A DNA stretch of 64,000 nucleotides from Quatrionicoccus australiensis (lineage in GTDB: Bacteria; Pseudomonadota; Gammaproteobacteria; Burkholderiales; Rhodocyclaceae), in assembly GCF_020510425.1 (NCBI RefSeq), contig NZ_JAHBAH010000001.1:1364001-1428000 (forward strand), given 5' to 3'. Each line of letters starts with the position of its first letter. Positions within the stretch are counted from its first letter, which is position 1. Below, piece after piece: positions 50,893 to 60,227 of the stretch. The notes under the pieces are model-generated. The model was given only the letters and a program-made list of their open reading frames with translations. It was not told where the DNA came from and did no database searches. A program made the translations under genes and the position numbers.

Positions 50893-51354
50893 TTACTGCA
50901 GGGTGTTTTCGGTCGAAGCCGGTGCCTGGGCTTCCTGCAGGCGCTGCATGTACATGGCTTCGAAATTGACCGGCTGCAGCACGATGGGCTGGAAGCCGGC
51001 ACGCGTCACCGCGTCGGAAATCGCTTCGCGGGCATACGGGAAGAGGATGTTCGGGCAGGCCACGGCAACCAGCGGCTCGACCTGCTCATCCGGCACATTG
51101 ACGATGCGGAAGATGCCGGCCTGACCGACTTCGACCAGGAATACCGTCTTTTCGCCCAAGGTCGCCGTCACAGTCACCGTCAGCATGACTTCGAAAACAC
51201 CTTCACCGACGCCACGGCCATTCGAATTGAGCTTGATCTCGACTTGCGGCGCATCGTGTTCAAGGAAGATTTCCGGTGCATTCGGCACTTCGATGGAAAG
51301 GTCCTTGACGTAGAGTTTTTCGATACCGAAGATGGGCTGTTCGTTTTGTTCCAT
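50893..51354 (-). CDS. secB: protein-export chaperone SecB
   Basis: 153 residues. Acidic homotetrameric chaperone that keeps preproteins unfolded and hands them to SecA. Conserved LYVKDLSIEVPNAP, FLVEVGQAGIFRI and PCN-like ACPNILFPYAREAISD. It lies 27 nt downstream of grxC, an order (grxC-secB-gpsA) common in proteobacteria. Confidence 0.97.
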   Translation of the reverse strand: MEQNEQPIFGIEKLYVKDLSIEVPNAPEIFLEHDAPQVEIKLNSNGRGVGEGVFEVMLTVTVTATLGEKTVFLVEVGQAGIFRIVNVPDEQVEPLVAVACPNILFPYAREAISDAVTRAGFQPIVLQPVNFEAMYMQRLQEAQAPASTENTLQ

Positions 51355-51381
51355 GATTCTCTTTCTGTAAGTTGATGGGTT

Positions 51382-51648
51382 TCAGGCGCCGGCAGCAAGC
51401 AGGGGCGTCAATTCGCCCGCCGCGTCCAGCGCGTAAAGATCGTCGCAACCGCCGACATGCGTTTCACCGATATAGATTTGCGGCACGGTACGCCGCTTGG
51501 TGCGCTGCATCATCTCGTCACGCCGCTCTGGATCGATATCGATGCGAACTTCCTCGATTGCGGTCACGCCACGCGCTGCCAGCAACTGCTTGGCACGCGT
51601 GCAGTAAGGGCAGACCGCGGTGGTGTACATCAGGACATGGGCACTCAT
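51382..51648 (-). CDS. grxC: glutaredoxin 3
   Basis: 88 residues from ATG 51648, overlapping the rhodanese stop (ATGA). Dithiol glutaredoxin with CPYC at residues 13-16, TVPQIYIG (cis-Pro) and HVGGCDDLYAL (glutathione site). It reduces mixed disulfides with glutathione. The long frame upstream of 51648 is a shadow. Confidence 0.95.
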   Translation of the reverse strand: MSAHVLMYTTAVCPYCTRAKQLLAARGVTAIEEVRIDIDPERRDEMMQRTKRRTVPQIYIGETHVGGCDDLYALDAAGELTPLLAAGA

Positions 51649-52076
51649 TTGTTGCGGCTGCCTTTCTTGATCGGATAACCGGCCCCGACCCAGGCATCGA
51701 CACCACCGGCCAGGCTGTGCGTACGGGTGAACCCGAGCTTGGCCAGTTGGCCGCAGCCCTTGGCCGAGCGCATGCCGGCCGTGCAGCAAACGATCAGCGG
51801 CTTGTCCTTGTACTTCTCGATTTCGCTCACCCGATCGGCCAGCTTGCTGAGGGGAAGATTGCGCGCATCCGGCAGATGGCCGGCGGCAAATTCGTCGGCT
51901 TCGCGCACGTCGATCACGATCGCATCCTCGCGATTGATCAGCAGGGTCGCTGCAGCCGGATTGACCTCGTTGGCGGAAGAGCCCATGAACATCGGCCAAA
52001 TAAGACCGAGGCCGCTGATCACGATGATCGAAATGAGCAGGATGTTCTGGTTGATAAAGTCCATCGGAATCGGCAT
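51645..52076 (-). CDS. membrane-anchored rhodanese (sulfurtransferase)
   Basis: 143 residues from ATG 52076 with GGAGA 9 nt upstream; ATG 52064 is in frame but lacks a site. One N-terminal helix (NILLISIIVISGLGLIW), then a single rhodanese domain: IVIDVREADEFAAGHLPDARN and the active-site loop CTAGMR with Cys98 (preceded by a second Cys97). It moves sulfane sulfur between thiols. Its place behind a persulfide-sensor-type ArsR regulator suggests a sulfide/persulfide detoxification role. Confidence 0.9.
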   Translation of the reverse strand: MPIPMDFINQNILLISIIVISGLGLIWPMFMGSSANEVNPAAATLLINREDAIVIDVREADEFAAGHLPDARNLPLSKLADRVSEIEKYKDKPLIVCCTAGMRSAKGCGQLAKLGFTRTHSLAGGVDAWVGAGYPIKKGSRNK

Positions 52077-52079
52077 CTG

Positions 52080-52397
52080 TTAATTCTCCACACCACAAAA
52101 AACTTCGCGCATCATTCCGACGAGCTGCAGGGTGCGCTGATCGCCCACCCGATAAAAAACACGATTGGCATCCTTGCGCGTCAGCAAAACGCCCTTCTCG
52201 CGCAAAATGGCCAGATGCTGCGAAATGTTGCTTTGCGAGGTGCCGACCGCATCGACGATTTCCTGAACGCAGGCTTCCTGGTCGCCAACCACGCAAAGGA
52301 TCTTCAGGCGGAGCGGATGGGCAATGGCCTTGAGGGCACGTGCCGCCATCTCGATATGCTCCTGCTTTTCGATCAGGTTGAAGCTTGGCTTGTCCAA
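52080..52397 (-). CDS. ArsR-family regulator, SqrR/BigR-like persulfide sensor
   Basis: 105 residues, winged helix-turn-helix with recognition helix SQSNISQHLAILREKGVL. Metal-binding ELCVCDL is absent. Cysteines sit at 35 (RLKILC), 43 and 101 (REVFC). Cys35 and Cys101 are 66 residues apart in the same sequence context as the two sensor cysteines of SqrR (41 and 107, as I recall them), so a disulfide/tetrasulfide switch is inferred. First gene of the operon arsR-rhodanese-grxC-secB-SH3-gpsA; a repeated TAATGG operator overlaps its promoter. Confidence 0.85.
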   Translation of the reverse strand: MDKPSFNLIEKQEHIEMAARALKAIAHPLRLKILCVVGDQEACVQEIVDAVGTSQSNISQHLAILREKGVLLTRKDANRVFYRVGDQRTLQLVGMMREVFCGVEN

Positions 52398-52420
52398 AAT
52401 AATAAAACCTCGTTGTCGGC

Positions 52421-52444
52421 TAATGGGCCATTATAAAATAATGG
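52421..52444. promoter_or_regulatory. triple TAATGG operator and -10 box of the arsR operon
   Basis: Half-sites TAATGG (52421-52426), CCATTA (52428-52433) and TAATGG (52439-52444) form two overlapping dyads; CCATTAT-AAA-ATAATGG is a perfect 7-bp inverted repeat. On the - strand the same bases contain a perfect TATAAT, 34-39 nt upstream of the arsR start. A repressor bound here would block the promoter. The envC promoter on the + strand may also overlap it. Confidence 0.65.
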
Positions 52445-52481
52445 TCTGCGTTTCGCCGACCTTAATCAGCCCCGAGAATCC

Positions 52482-53918
52482 GTGCCCGTCATTTCGCCCC
52501 ATGCTTTCCGTCAGGGTTCCCAACCCGGGCCATCCACCAGGCCGGCACAGCGCCGGAAGTACGGTGCGCTGATGGCAAGCTTGCTGATTTCGCTCTGCCA
52601 GGTTGCCACACCGGTCGACGCCCGGGAAAACACAAAAACGAAAGCGGTGGCCAGCTCATCTCCACCGGAAATCGCCGAAAAGCAGGCTGACCTCGGTGAA
52701 TTGCGCAGCCGCATCGAAGGCCTGCGCAAGGACCTCAACAGCAGCGAGGAAAGCAAGGCCGATGCAGCCGACCGCCTGCACGAATCGGAACGCAAGATTT
52801 CCCGCCTGCAGCGCGAACTGCTCGAATTGTCGGAGCAACGCGGTCAACTCGAGAAAAAGCTCAAAAACCTCGAACAGCAGTCGCAGGAACTGGGCAGCAC
52901 GCTCGGGCAGCAGCAGTCGCAATTGGAAAAACTCCTTTACAAGCAATATCTGCGCGGCACGCCCGACTCGCTGCAACTGTTGCTCAACGGCAATGACCCG
53001 AACCAGATGGCGCGCGACCTGCACTATCTGTCCGCAATCGCCCTGTCCCGCGCCGAACTGATGGGCGAGATCAACGCCACGCTGGATCGCAAGAAGGCGC
53101 TGGCCGCCGATGCCAAGGAACGCGCCGACGAACTGCAGGAAGTCGCCGCGCAGCAGCAGCAACGCCACGCCGAATTGCAGAAGCAGCGCGAAGAACACCA
53201 GAAGCTGTACGCCCAGATTTCCGACAAGGTGAAGGCGCAACGCAAGGAAATCGGCAACCTGCAGCAGAACGAAAAGCGCCTGACCCAGCTGATCGACCGC
53301 CTGTCGACCATCCTTGCCAAGCAGGCCGCGGCAGCGGCCAAGGCAGCAGCGGCCGCACGTGCAGCGGAAAGCGCCCGCCAGGCGGAAGCTGCCAAACAGA
53401 AAAACAACAAATCAGCGACCACCGAATCGCGCGAAAACTCACGCCCGCCGCCCGCAAGCGAACCGACCCGCCCGCGCACCGCCGAAGCCGAAAACCGTTA
53501 CGAACCGGTCGCCAGCGACGGCAGCTTCGCCCGCCAGCGCGGCAACCTGCGTTTGCCGGTGCGCGGCTCGGTGCTCGGCCGCTTCGGCTCACCACGCGAA
53601 GGCGGCGGCACCTGGCGCGGCCTCTTCATCAAGGCCGGCAATGGCAGCGAAGTCAAGGCGGTAGCCGGCGGCAAAGTCGTCTTTGCCGACTGGATGCGCG
53701 GTTTTGGCAATCTCCTGATCGTCGACCACGGCGACGCCTATCTGTCGATCTACGGCAACAACGATTCCCTGCTCAAACAGGTCGGCCAGGCCGTCAAGGG
53801 CGGGGAAACTTTGGCCACCGTGGGCAATAGCGGGGGCAATCCGGAATCCGGTTTATACTTTGAGCTCCGCCACCAGGGGCAACCGATCGACCCGATGAAA
53901 TGGTCCAGTTTGAAATGA
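52482..53918 (+). CDS. envC: murein hydrolase activator EnvC
   Basis: 478 residues from GTG 52482; ATG 52572 is in frame but would leave an uncharged signal peptide start. Signal sequence region QRRKYGALMASLLISLCQVATPVDA, a long periplasmic coiled coil (about residues 60-275), a basic/Pro linker, and a C-terminal LytM domain. The zinc ligands are lost: HxxxD is replaced by WRGLFIKA and HxH by YFELR. That is the expected degenerate state of EnvC, which activates amidases rather than cutting itself. It overlaps ctpA by ATGA. Confidence 0.88.
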   Translation: MPVISPHAFRQGSQPGPSTRPAQRRKYGALMASLLISLCQVATPVDARENTKTKAVASSSPPEIAEKQADLGELRSRIEGLRKDLNSSEESKADAADRLHESERKISRLQRELLELSEQRGQLEKKLKNLEQQSQELGSTLGQQQSQLEKLLYKQYLRGTPDSLQLLLNGNDPNQMARDLHYLSAIALSRAELMGEINATLDRKKALAADAKERADELQEVAAQQQQRHAELQKQREEHQKLYAQISDKVKAQRKEIGNLQQNEKRLTQLIDRLSTILAKQAAAAAKAAAAARAAESARQAEAAKQKNNKSATTESRENSRPPPASEPTRPRTAEAENRYEPVASDGSFARQRGNLRLPVRGSVLGRFGSPREGGGTWRGLFIKAGNGSEVKAVAGGKVVFADWMRGFGNLLIVDHGDAYLSIYGNNDSLLKQVGQAVKGGETLATVGNSGGNPESGLYFELRHQGQPIDPMKWSSLK

Positions 53919-55333
53919 GCAAAACAAAAACTATCAGCTTGGCATTAGGCGGCTTCGTCGCCGGCGCACTCATCAGCCTGCACATCCCGGCCCTGGCCGA
54001 GAAGGATGTCAAACCCGGGCTGCCGATCGAGGAGTTGCGCACTTTTGCCGAGGTCTATAGCGCCATCAAGCAGGGCTATGTCGAGCCGGTCGAAGACAAG
54101 AAAATGATCGCCAATGCCATCTCCGGCATGCTCTCCAATCTCGACCCGCATTCGTCCTACCTCGACGCCGATGCCTTCAAGGATCTGCAGGTCGGTACCC
54201 AGGGCGAGTTCGGCGGTCTGGGCATTGAAGTCGGCATGGAAGAAGGCCTGGTCAAGGTCGTTTCGCCGATCGAGGATACGCCGGCCTACCGTGCCGGACT
54301 GAAGGCGGGCGACCTGATCTTCAAGCTCGACGACACCCCGGTCAAGGGCCTGACCCTCTCCGACGCCGTCAAGAAAATGCGCGGCAAGCCGAAGACGCCG
54401 ATCAAACTGTCGATCATCCGCAAGGGCGAAACCAAGCCGATCGAAGTCACCCTGATCCGCGAAGTGATCAAGGTGCAGAGCGTCAAGTCCAAGCTGGTCG
54501 ATGGCTACGGCTGGATCCGCATCACCCAGTTCCAGGAAAACACCGTCGCCGAAGTCGCCAAGGCGGCCGCCAATCTGTACAAGGACGGCAACAAGGTCCA
54601 TGGCCTCGTGCTCGACCTGCGCAACGATCCGGGCGGCCTGCTCAACAGCGCCATCGGCGTCTCCGCCGCCTTCCTGCCGCCGGATGCCAAGGTCGTCTCG
54701 ACCGATGGCCGCACCGCGGATGCCAAACAGGAGTTCCGTGCCCGCGCCCAGGATTACCTGCGCGGCAGCAAGGAAGATCCGCTCAAGGGCCTGCCGGTCG
54801 ACATCAAGAAGGTCGCCATGGTCGTGCTGGTCAATGGCGGCTCCGCCTCGGCTTCCGAAATCGTTGCCGGCGCCCTGCAGGATCACAAGCGGGCGATCAT
54901 TCTCGGCACCCAGACTTTCGGCAAGGGCTCGGTGCAGTCCGTACTGCCGCTGCCCGGCAACACGGCGATCAAGCTGACGACGGCCCGTTACTACACGCCG
55001 GACGGCCGCTCGATCCAGGCCAAGGGCATTGTTCCTGACATCGTTGTCGAAGAAACGGCGAATGGCAGCAGCGGCATGCAAATCCGCGAAGCTGACCTCG
55101 ACCGCCACCTGATCAACGACAAGGAAAAGGAAGCCGCCAAGGAGGCTGCCAAGCAGGAAAGCAAGGCCCAGCCGGCCAAGACATCGAGCAAATCCGGCAA
55201 GGACAAGAAGGACGAAAACGACGAAGAGCCGCCGGTCCGCATGGAGTACGCCAGCAAGAGCGACTACCAGTTCCAGCAGGCGGTCAATCTTCTCAAGGGC
55301 CTGCAGATCATGCAGAACAAGACGAAGGAATAG
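53915..55333 (+). CDS. ctpA: C-terminal processing protease CtpA (S41)
   Basis: 472 residues from ATG 53915 (ATGA overlap with envC); ATG 53900 is the alternative. A signal peptide or anchor (ISLALGGFVAGALISLHIPALA), a PDZ domain around 95-180 (GGLGIEVGMEEGLVKVVSPIEDTPAYRAGLKAGD) and the S41 core with the Ser312/Lys337 dyad (GGSASASEIVAG, FGKGSVQ). The C-terminal 80 residues are Lys/Glu-rich. Likely degrades or trims periplasmic peptidoglycan hydrolases; linkage to envC supports a cell-wall role. Confidence 0.93.
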   Translation: MSKTKTISLALGGFVAGALISLHIPALAEKDVKPGLPIEELRTFAEVYSAIKQGYVEPVEDKKMIANAISGMLSNLDPHSSYLDADAFKDLQVGTQGEFGGLGIEVGMEEGLVKVVSPIEDTPAYRAGLKAGDLIFKLDDTPVKGLTLSDAVKKMRGKPKTPIKLSIIRKGETKPIEVTLIREVIKVQSVKSKLVDGYGWIRITQFQENTVAEVAKAAANLYKDGNKVHGLVLDLRNDPGGLLNSAIGVSAAFLPPDAKVVSTDGRTADAKQEFRARAQDYLRGSKEDPLKGLPVDIKKVAMVVLVNGGSASASEIVAGALQDHKRAIILGTQTFGKGSVQSVLPLPGNTAIKLTTARYYTPDGRSIQAKGIVPDIVVEETANGSSGMQIREADLDRHLINDKEKEAAKEAAKQESKAQPAKTSSKSGKDKKDENDEEPPVRMEYASKSDYQFQQAVNLLKGLQIMQNKTKE

Positions 55334-55350
55334 CCCGTCCGGGAGGCAAG

Positions 55351-55752
55351 ATGACTTCTACCGATCTGAAGAAACATCGCGAAATCCTTTTCTCGAAATT
55401 TCCGCCCGGCCAGGTGCCGGAGGCCGCCGACGACCTGAAACGACTGGAAGAGGTGGAAGTGGCCGCGCGCACCGAGAAACGCGCGGTCGGAGTCACTTAC
55501 GAGCTGCAGCAGCACACCCTCGAAGAACTCGAGGGCCACCTCGAGGACAAGGGCTACCACCTCGACAACACGCTGATGAGCAAGCTGACGCGCGCCCTGA
55601 TCCATTACGTCGAGGACACCCAGCTGCACAACCTCGGCGCCCCGGAAAAGCGCCTCAAGCGCTCGGCCGATGAAGCCTACGTCAAGGCCTGGGAACACCG
55701 TCCGCACGGCGATCATGACGACACCCCGCCGGAGTGGCGGGAATACAAGTAG
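55351..55752 (+). CDS. conserved-looking small protein, unknown function
   Basis: 133 residues with a good ribosome-binding site (GGAGG 4 nt before ATG). No signal or membrane segment. Residues 30-70 (LEEVEVAARTEKRAVGVTYELQQHTLEELEGHLEDKGYHLD) have the strand-turn-strand-helix-strand look of a ferredoxin-like/HMA-type half without its metal-binding CxxC. A basic helix and an acidic, His/Pro-containing tail follow. It lies 17 nt behind ctpA and probably shares its transcript. I do not recognise the family. Confidence 0.65.
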   Translation: MTSTDLKKHREILFSKFPPGQVPEAADDLKRLEEVEVAARTEKRAVGVTYELQQHTLEELEGHLEDKGYHLDNTLMSKLTRALIHYVEDTQLHNLGAPEKRLKRSADEAYVKAWEHRPHGDHDDTPPEWREYK

Positions 55753-55754
55753 CG

Positions 55755-55813
55755 GTCAGGATCGAGGATCGAGCTGTCAGCAAAACCTCTCGATCCTGAC
55801 GACTCGATCCTGA
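55755..55813. repeat. double inverted repeat between the unknown gene and moeB
   Basis: GTCAGGATCGAG (55755-55766) pairs with CTCGATCCTGAC (55789-55800); a second GGATCGAG (55766-55773) can pair with the second CTCGATCC (55803-55810). Related to the hairpins at 39635-39666 and 58131-58172. It ends 2 nt before the moeB ATG and replaces any Shine-Dalgarno sequence, so it could limit moeB translation. Confidence 0.7.
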
Positions 55814-55814
55814 A

Positions 55815-56642
55815 ATGACCGACGACCAACTCCTCCGTTACAGCCGCCACATCCTGCTCGATGCGATCGGCATCGAAGGGCAGGAGCGCATCCTTGCCAC
55901 GCACGCGCTGATCATTGGCGCCGGAGGCCTCGGTTCGCCGGTGGCGCTCTACCTGGCATCTGCCGGAATCGGAAAAATCACGCTGGTTGACGACGACACG
56001 GTCGATTTCACCAACCTGCAACGCCAGATTTTGCACGTCCAGTCCCGCGTCGGCATGGCCAAGGCGGAATCCGGCAAGCAGGCGCTCGCCGCGATCAACC
56101 CGACGGTCGACGTCGTTCCGGTGCAAAAAAGGCTGGCCGGTGCCGAGCTCGATGCACTGGTCGCGACCGCCGACATCGTGCTCGACTGCACCGACAACTT
56201 CTCCACCCGGCACGCCATCAACCGCGCCTGCGTGCATCACCGAAAGCCGCTGGTTTCCGGTGCCGCGATCCGCTTCGACGGCCAGATCAGCGTCTACGAC
56301 CAGCGCCACGACGATGCACCGTGTTACCACTGCCTGTTTCCCGAAGCCGAGGATATCGAGGAAGTGCGTTGCGCGGTGATGGGCGTGCTGGCGCCACTGA
56401 CCGGCATCATCGGCAGCATGCAGGCGACCGAGGCCTTGAAGCTGGCAGCCGGCATCGGTCAGTCGCTGAGCGGACGCCTGCTACTGCTCGACGCGCTCGA
56501 TATGGAATGGCGCAGCGTCAAATTCCGGAAAGATCCGGACTGCGCGGTGTGCGGCCCTAACGGGGACGCGCGAGCAGGCGAATATCTTCGCCGAGCTGAC
56601 GCAGATCGCGAATCTGCAACTGCTGCTTGCCGGCTAGCGTAG
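55815..56642 (+). CDS. moeB: molybdopterin-synthase adenylyltransferase MoeB
   Basis: 275 residues, ThiF/HesA/E1 fold. Nucleotide site IIGAGGLGSPVALYLASAGIG, VDDDTVDFTNLQRQILH, DCTDNFSTRHAIN, zinc Cys pairs CYHC and CAVC, and the Cys in VRCAVMGVLAP. It adenylates the MoaD C-terminus (or ThiS if ThiF). The normal end of the family is just after CAVCG; here the frame runs on about 28 codons and overlaps the convergent ribD gene by 86 nt, which is odd. Confidence 0.88.
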   Translation: MTDDQLLRYSRHILLDAIGIEGQERILATHALIIGAGGLGSPVALYLASAGIGKITLVDDDTVDFTNLQRQILHVQSRVGMAKAESGKQALAAINPTVDVVPVQKRLAGAELDALVATADIVLDCTDNFSTRHAINRACVHHRKPLVSGAAIRFDGQISVYDQRHDDAPCYHCLFPEAEDIEEVRCAVMGVLAPLTGIIGSMQATEALKLAAGIGQSLSGRLLLLDALDMEWRSVKFRKDPDCAVCGPNGDARAGEYLRRADADRESATAACRLA

Positions 56643-57645
56643 TCAGCGCCGGCAGGTTGAACAGGCCGCTCGCGTCATGGCCGATCAGGCAGGGCGCCAG
56701 GTAGAGCAGCAGTTCATCGACCAGACCTTCGCGCAGCAATGAGCCATTGAGCTTGAAGCCGGCCTCGGCATGAACTTCGTTGATGCCGCGCCGGCCCAGT
56801 TCTTCGAGCAAATCCTTGAGTTCAACCTTGCCGGCGGCATTGGGCAGAATCACGACTTCCGCACCGGTCGACCGCAGCAAATCGGCCTTTTTCAGGTCGT
56901 CGACCGCTGCCGCGACCAGGACCGGCCCGCCTTGCAGAATCCTCGCCGTGAGCGGCGTTTCCAGCCGGCTGTCGACGATCACGCGCAGCGGCTGGCGTGA
57001 CGTCGGCAGGTCGCGCACGTTGAGTTGCGGATCGTCGTCGCGCACCGTGCCGATGCCAGTCAGCACGGCGCAGGCACGCGCCCGCCAGCGCTGACCGTCC
57101 AGACGCGCCTGCGGCCCGGTGATCCACTGGCTGACGCCGTTGTTGAGTGCCGTCTTGCCGTCCAGGCTGGCTGCCGCCTTGAGGCGCAACCACGGCCGGC
57201 CGCGCGTCATGCGCGAGACGAAACCGATATTGAGTTCGCACGCCTCGTTTTCCAGCAGTCCACTTGCCGTCTTAATACCGGCCGCTTCCAACAACGCCAG
57301 CCCTTTGCCGGCAACCAGTGGATTCGGATCGGTCATCGCCGCGATAACACGCGCCACGCCGGCCTTGATCAAGGCTTCGGCGCAGGGCGGCGTGCGTCCG
57401 TAATGACTGCACGGCTCGAGTGTGACATAGGCCGTCGCGCCCTTGGCTTTTTCACCCGCCTGGCGCAGGGCATGCACTTCGGCATGCGGCTCGCCGGCTT
57501 TTTCGTGCCAGCCTTCGCCGACGATTTCGCCATCGCGGACCAGTACACAGCCGACGCGTGGATTGGGCGAAGTCGTCCACAGGCCGCGCTCGGCCAGTTG
57601 CAGGGCGCGCGCCATCATGCCGTGGTCGACGGCAGTAAAACTCAT
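56557..57645 (-). CDS. ribD: bifunctional riboflavin biosynthesis deaminase/reductase RibD
   Basis: 362 residues. N-terminal deaminase: HAEVHAL (His54, Glu56) and [11 protein letters not shown] (Cys79, Cys88) bind zinc. C-terminal reductase starts near [18 protein letters not shown] and includes [14 protein letters not shown]. It catalyses steps two and three of riboflavin synthesis. It overlaps the nrdR stop by ATGA, the common nrdR-ribD order. Confidence 0.96.
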   Translation of the reverse strand: MSFTAVDHGMMARALQLAERGLWTTSPNPRVGCVLVRDGEIVGEGWHEKAGEPHAEVHALRQAGEKAKGATAYVTLEPCSHYGRTPPCAEALIKAGVARVIAAMTDPNPLVAGKGLALLEAAGIKTASGLLENEACELNIGFVSRMTRGRPWLRLKAAASLDGKTALNNGVSQWITGPQARLDGQRWRARACAVLTGIGTVRDDDPQLNVRDLPTSRQPLRVIVDSRLETPLTARILQGGPVLVAAAVDDLKKADLLRSTGAEVVILPNAAGKVELKDLLEELGRRGINEVHAEAGFKLNGSLLREGLVDELLLYLAPCLIGHDASGLFNLPALTTLAGKQQLQIRDLRQLGEDIRLLARPR

Positions 57646-58106
57646 TTTTTCTTCTGGGAAGGCGAGACTTCGCGGATGGCGCGGGAAAACGCATCCACAT
57701 CTTCAAAATTGCGATAGACCGAGGCAAAGCGGATGTAAGCCACCTTGTCGAGCTTCTTCAGCTCACGCATGACGAACTCGCCCAACTGTTGCGTCGACAC
57801 TTCCCGCTCGCCGGCGGAAAGCAGCATTTCCTCGATATCGGCGACCGCGGTATCGACCGACTCGATCGATACCGGCCGCTTGCGCAGCGCCAGTTCGAGA
57901 CTGGCGCGCAGCTTGGCACGACTGAACTCGGTGCGCAGACCATTCTTCTTGACCACTTGCGGCAACTGGATTTCAGCCCGCTCATAGGTCGTGAAGCGCT
58001 TGTCGCAAGCATTGCACTTTCTGCGGCGCCGCACGACATCGGCGTCGTCATTCAGCCGGGTATCGGCCACCGCCGTATCTTCAGCACCGCAGAAAGGACA
58101 TTTCAT
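57642..58106 (-). CDS. nrdR: ribonucleotide reductase repressor NrdR
   Basis: 154 residues. Zinc ribbon Cys3/Cys6/Cys31/Cys34 (CPFC, CNAC) followed by an ATP-cone domain ([20 protein letters not shown]). It senses ATP/dATP and represses nrd operons. Upstream is glyA after 73 nt containing a GAGGATCG-type hairpin. Confidence 0.97.
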   Translation of the reverse strand: MKCPFCGAEDTAVADTRLNDDADVVRRRRKCNACDKRFTTYERAEIQLPQVVKKNGLRTEFSRAKLRASLELALRKRPVSIESVDTAVADIEEMLLSAGEREVSTQQLGEFVMRELKKLDKVAYIRFASVYRNFEDVDAFSRAIREVSPSQKKK

Positions 58107-58130
58107 GGTCGGGATCCAGGAGCGAGGACA

Positions 58131-58172
58131 GAGGATCGAGTGGTGTTACCAGCCGCTCGATCCCGAATCCTC
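58131..58172. repeat. GAGGATCG-type hairpin between glyA and nrdR
   Basis: GGATCGAG (58133-58140) and CTCGATCC (58156-58163) pair perfectly; the outer GAGGAT (58131-58136) has a partner ATCCTC (58167-58172). No T-tract. Related to the repeats at 39.6 and 55.8 kb. Confidence 0.65.
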
Positions 58173-58179
58173 AACCCGA

Positions 58180-59430
<1,251 letters not shown>

Positions 59431-59456
59431 GGGGAATGCCTCAAGCCATTGAAAAG

Positions 59457-59476
59457 GGCGTGAATTTTATCACGCC
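59457..59476 (-). repeat. hairpin spanning the stop codon of the phosphatase gene
   Basis: GGCGTGA and TCACGCC pair around 6 nt; on the - strand CTTTTC follows, so it may be a weak terminator before glyA. It includes the TGA of the upstream gene. Confidence 0.5.
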
Positions 59477-60126
59477 GGAAGCTCATCAAGGGCGCCCGGC
59501 GCCAGATGATCGGTTTCGGCCCAGCTTTCGATGTGCCAGCGGCCGTCGACCGTTGCCACCCAGTTCAGGCCGGCGTTGGGAATCAGGAAGTCGCGCTGCA
59601 TCTCGAGACTGTTGCCGCGCACGAAGCGATTGATGATATCGAGCACGCCGCCGTGCAGCACGACGGCCACGGTCTGGCCGGCATGCGCCGCGGCGATTGC
59701 CTGCAGCTTGCCGGTCACCCGCGCGAACATCACCTGCAGACTCTCGCCATTCTCGAAACTGTAGTCGGCGTTGCGCCCCTCGAAAGCGGCGTAGCCGTCG
59801 GGAAACTTCTGCTGCGCCTCGACGTAGGTCAGCCCTTCGAAAATACCGTAACGGCGTTCGCGCATTTCCGGCGCCGCTTGCGGCTTCAGGCCGAGCGCCG
59901 CACCAATCGCCAGCGCCGTCGTCCAGGCGCGCTTGAGATCGCTGCTGTAAAGGGCGACAATGCCGGCCCCTTGCAGCCAGCGACCGGCCGCCTCGGCCTG
60001 GCGCACGCCATTTTCATTGAGGCCGATATCGATCTGCCCCTGGATACGGCGCTCGGCATTCCATTCGGTCTCGCCGTGCCGCACCAGGCAAATGCGGGTC
60101 GGCTGGCTTGTAGGGATTTCCACCAT
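59470..60126 (-). CDS. histidine phosphatase (phosphoglycerate mutase-like)
   Basis: 218 residues from ATG 60126 (MVEIPTSQ); an in-frame ATG at 60174 would add 16 residues. Catalytic RHGETEWN (His17) and VLHGGVLD (second His); the acid region RERRYGIFEG. It belongs to the GpmB/CobC/SixA-like branch; 2-phosphoglycerate mutase, alpha-ribazole phosphatase or another phosphatase are all possible. It is divergent from the TRAP operon with about 100 nt between starts. Confidence 0.85.
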   Translation of the reverse strand: MVEIPTSQPTRICLVRHGETEWNAERRIQGQIDIGLNENGVRQAEAAGRWLQGAGIVALYSSDLKRAWTTALAIGAALGLKPQAAPEMRERRYGIFEGLTYVEAQQKFPDGYAAFEGRNADYSFENGESLQVMFARVTGKLQAIAAAHAGQTVAVVLHGGVLDIINRFVRGNSLEMQRDFLIPNAGLNWVATVDGRWHIESWAETDHLAPGALDELPA

Positions 60127-60227
60127 GGTTGCTGCGTACCCTTCGCTGTAAATTTGGCCCAATGGGATTTCCATCAACCCCGGACACTTCAGAAGCCGGG
60201 AATTTTATCAACCGAGGAGGACTTTTC

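Noticed and set aside
53945..55108. 387-codon - strand frame opposite ctpA
   Set aside because: Shadow of the S41 protease gene; no domain recognisable.
59431..59469. Possible glycine or THF riboswitch upstream of glyA
   Set aside because: Only 39 nt separate the genes; far too short for either aptamer, and only a simple hairpin is present.
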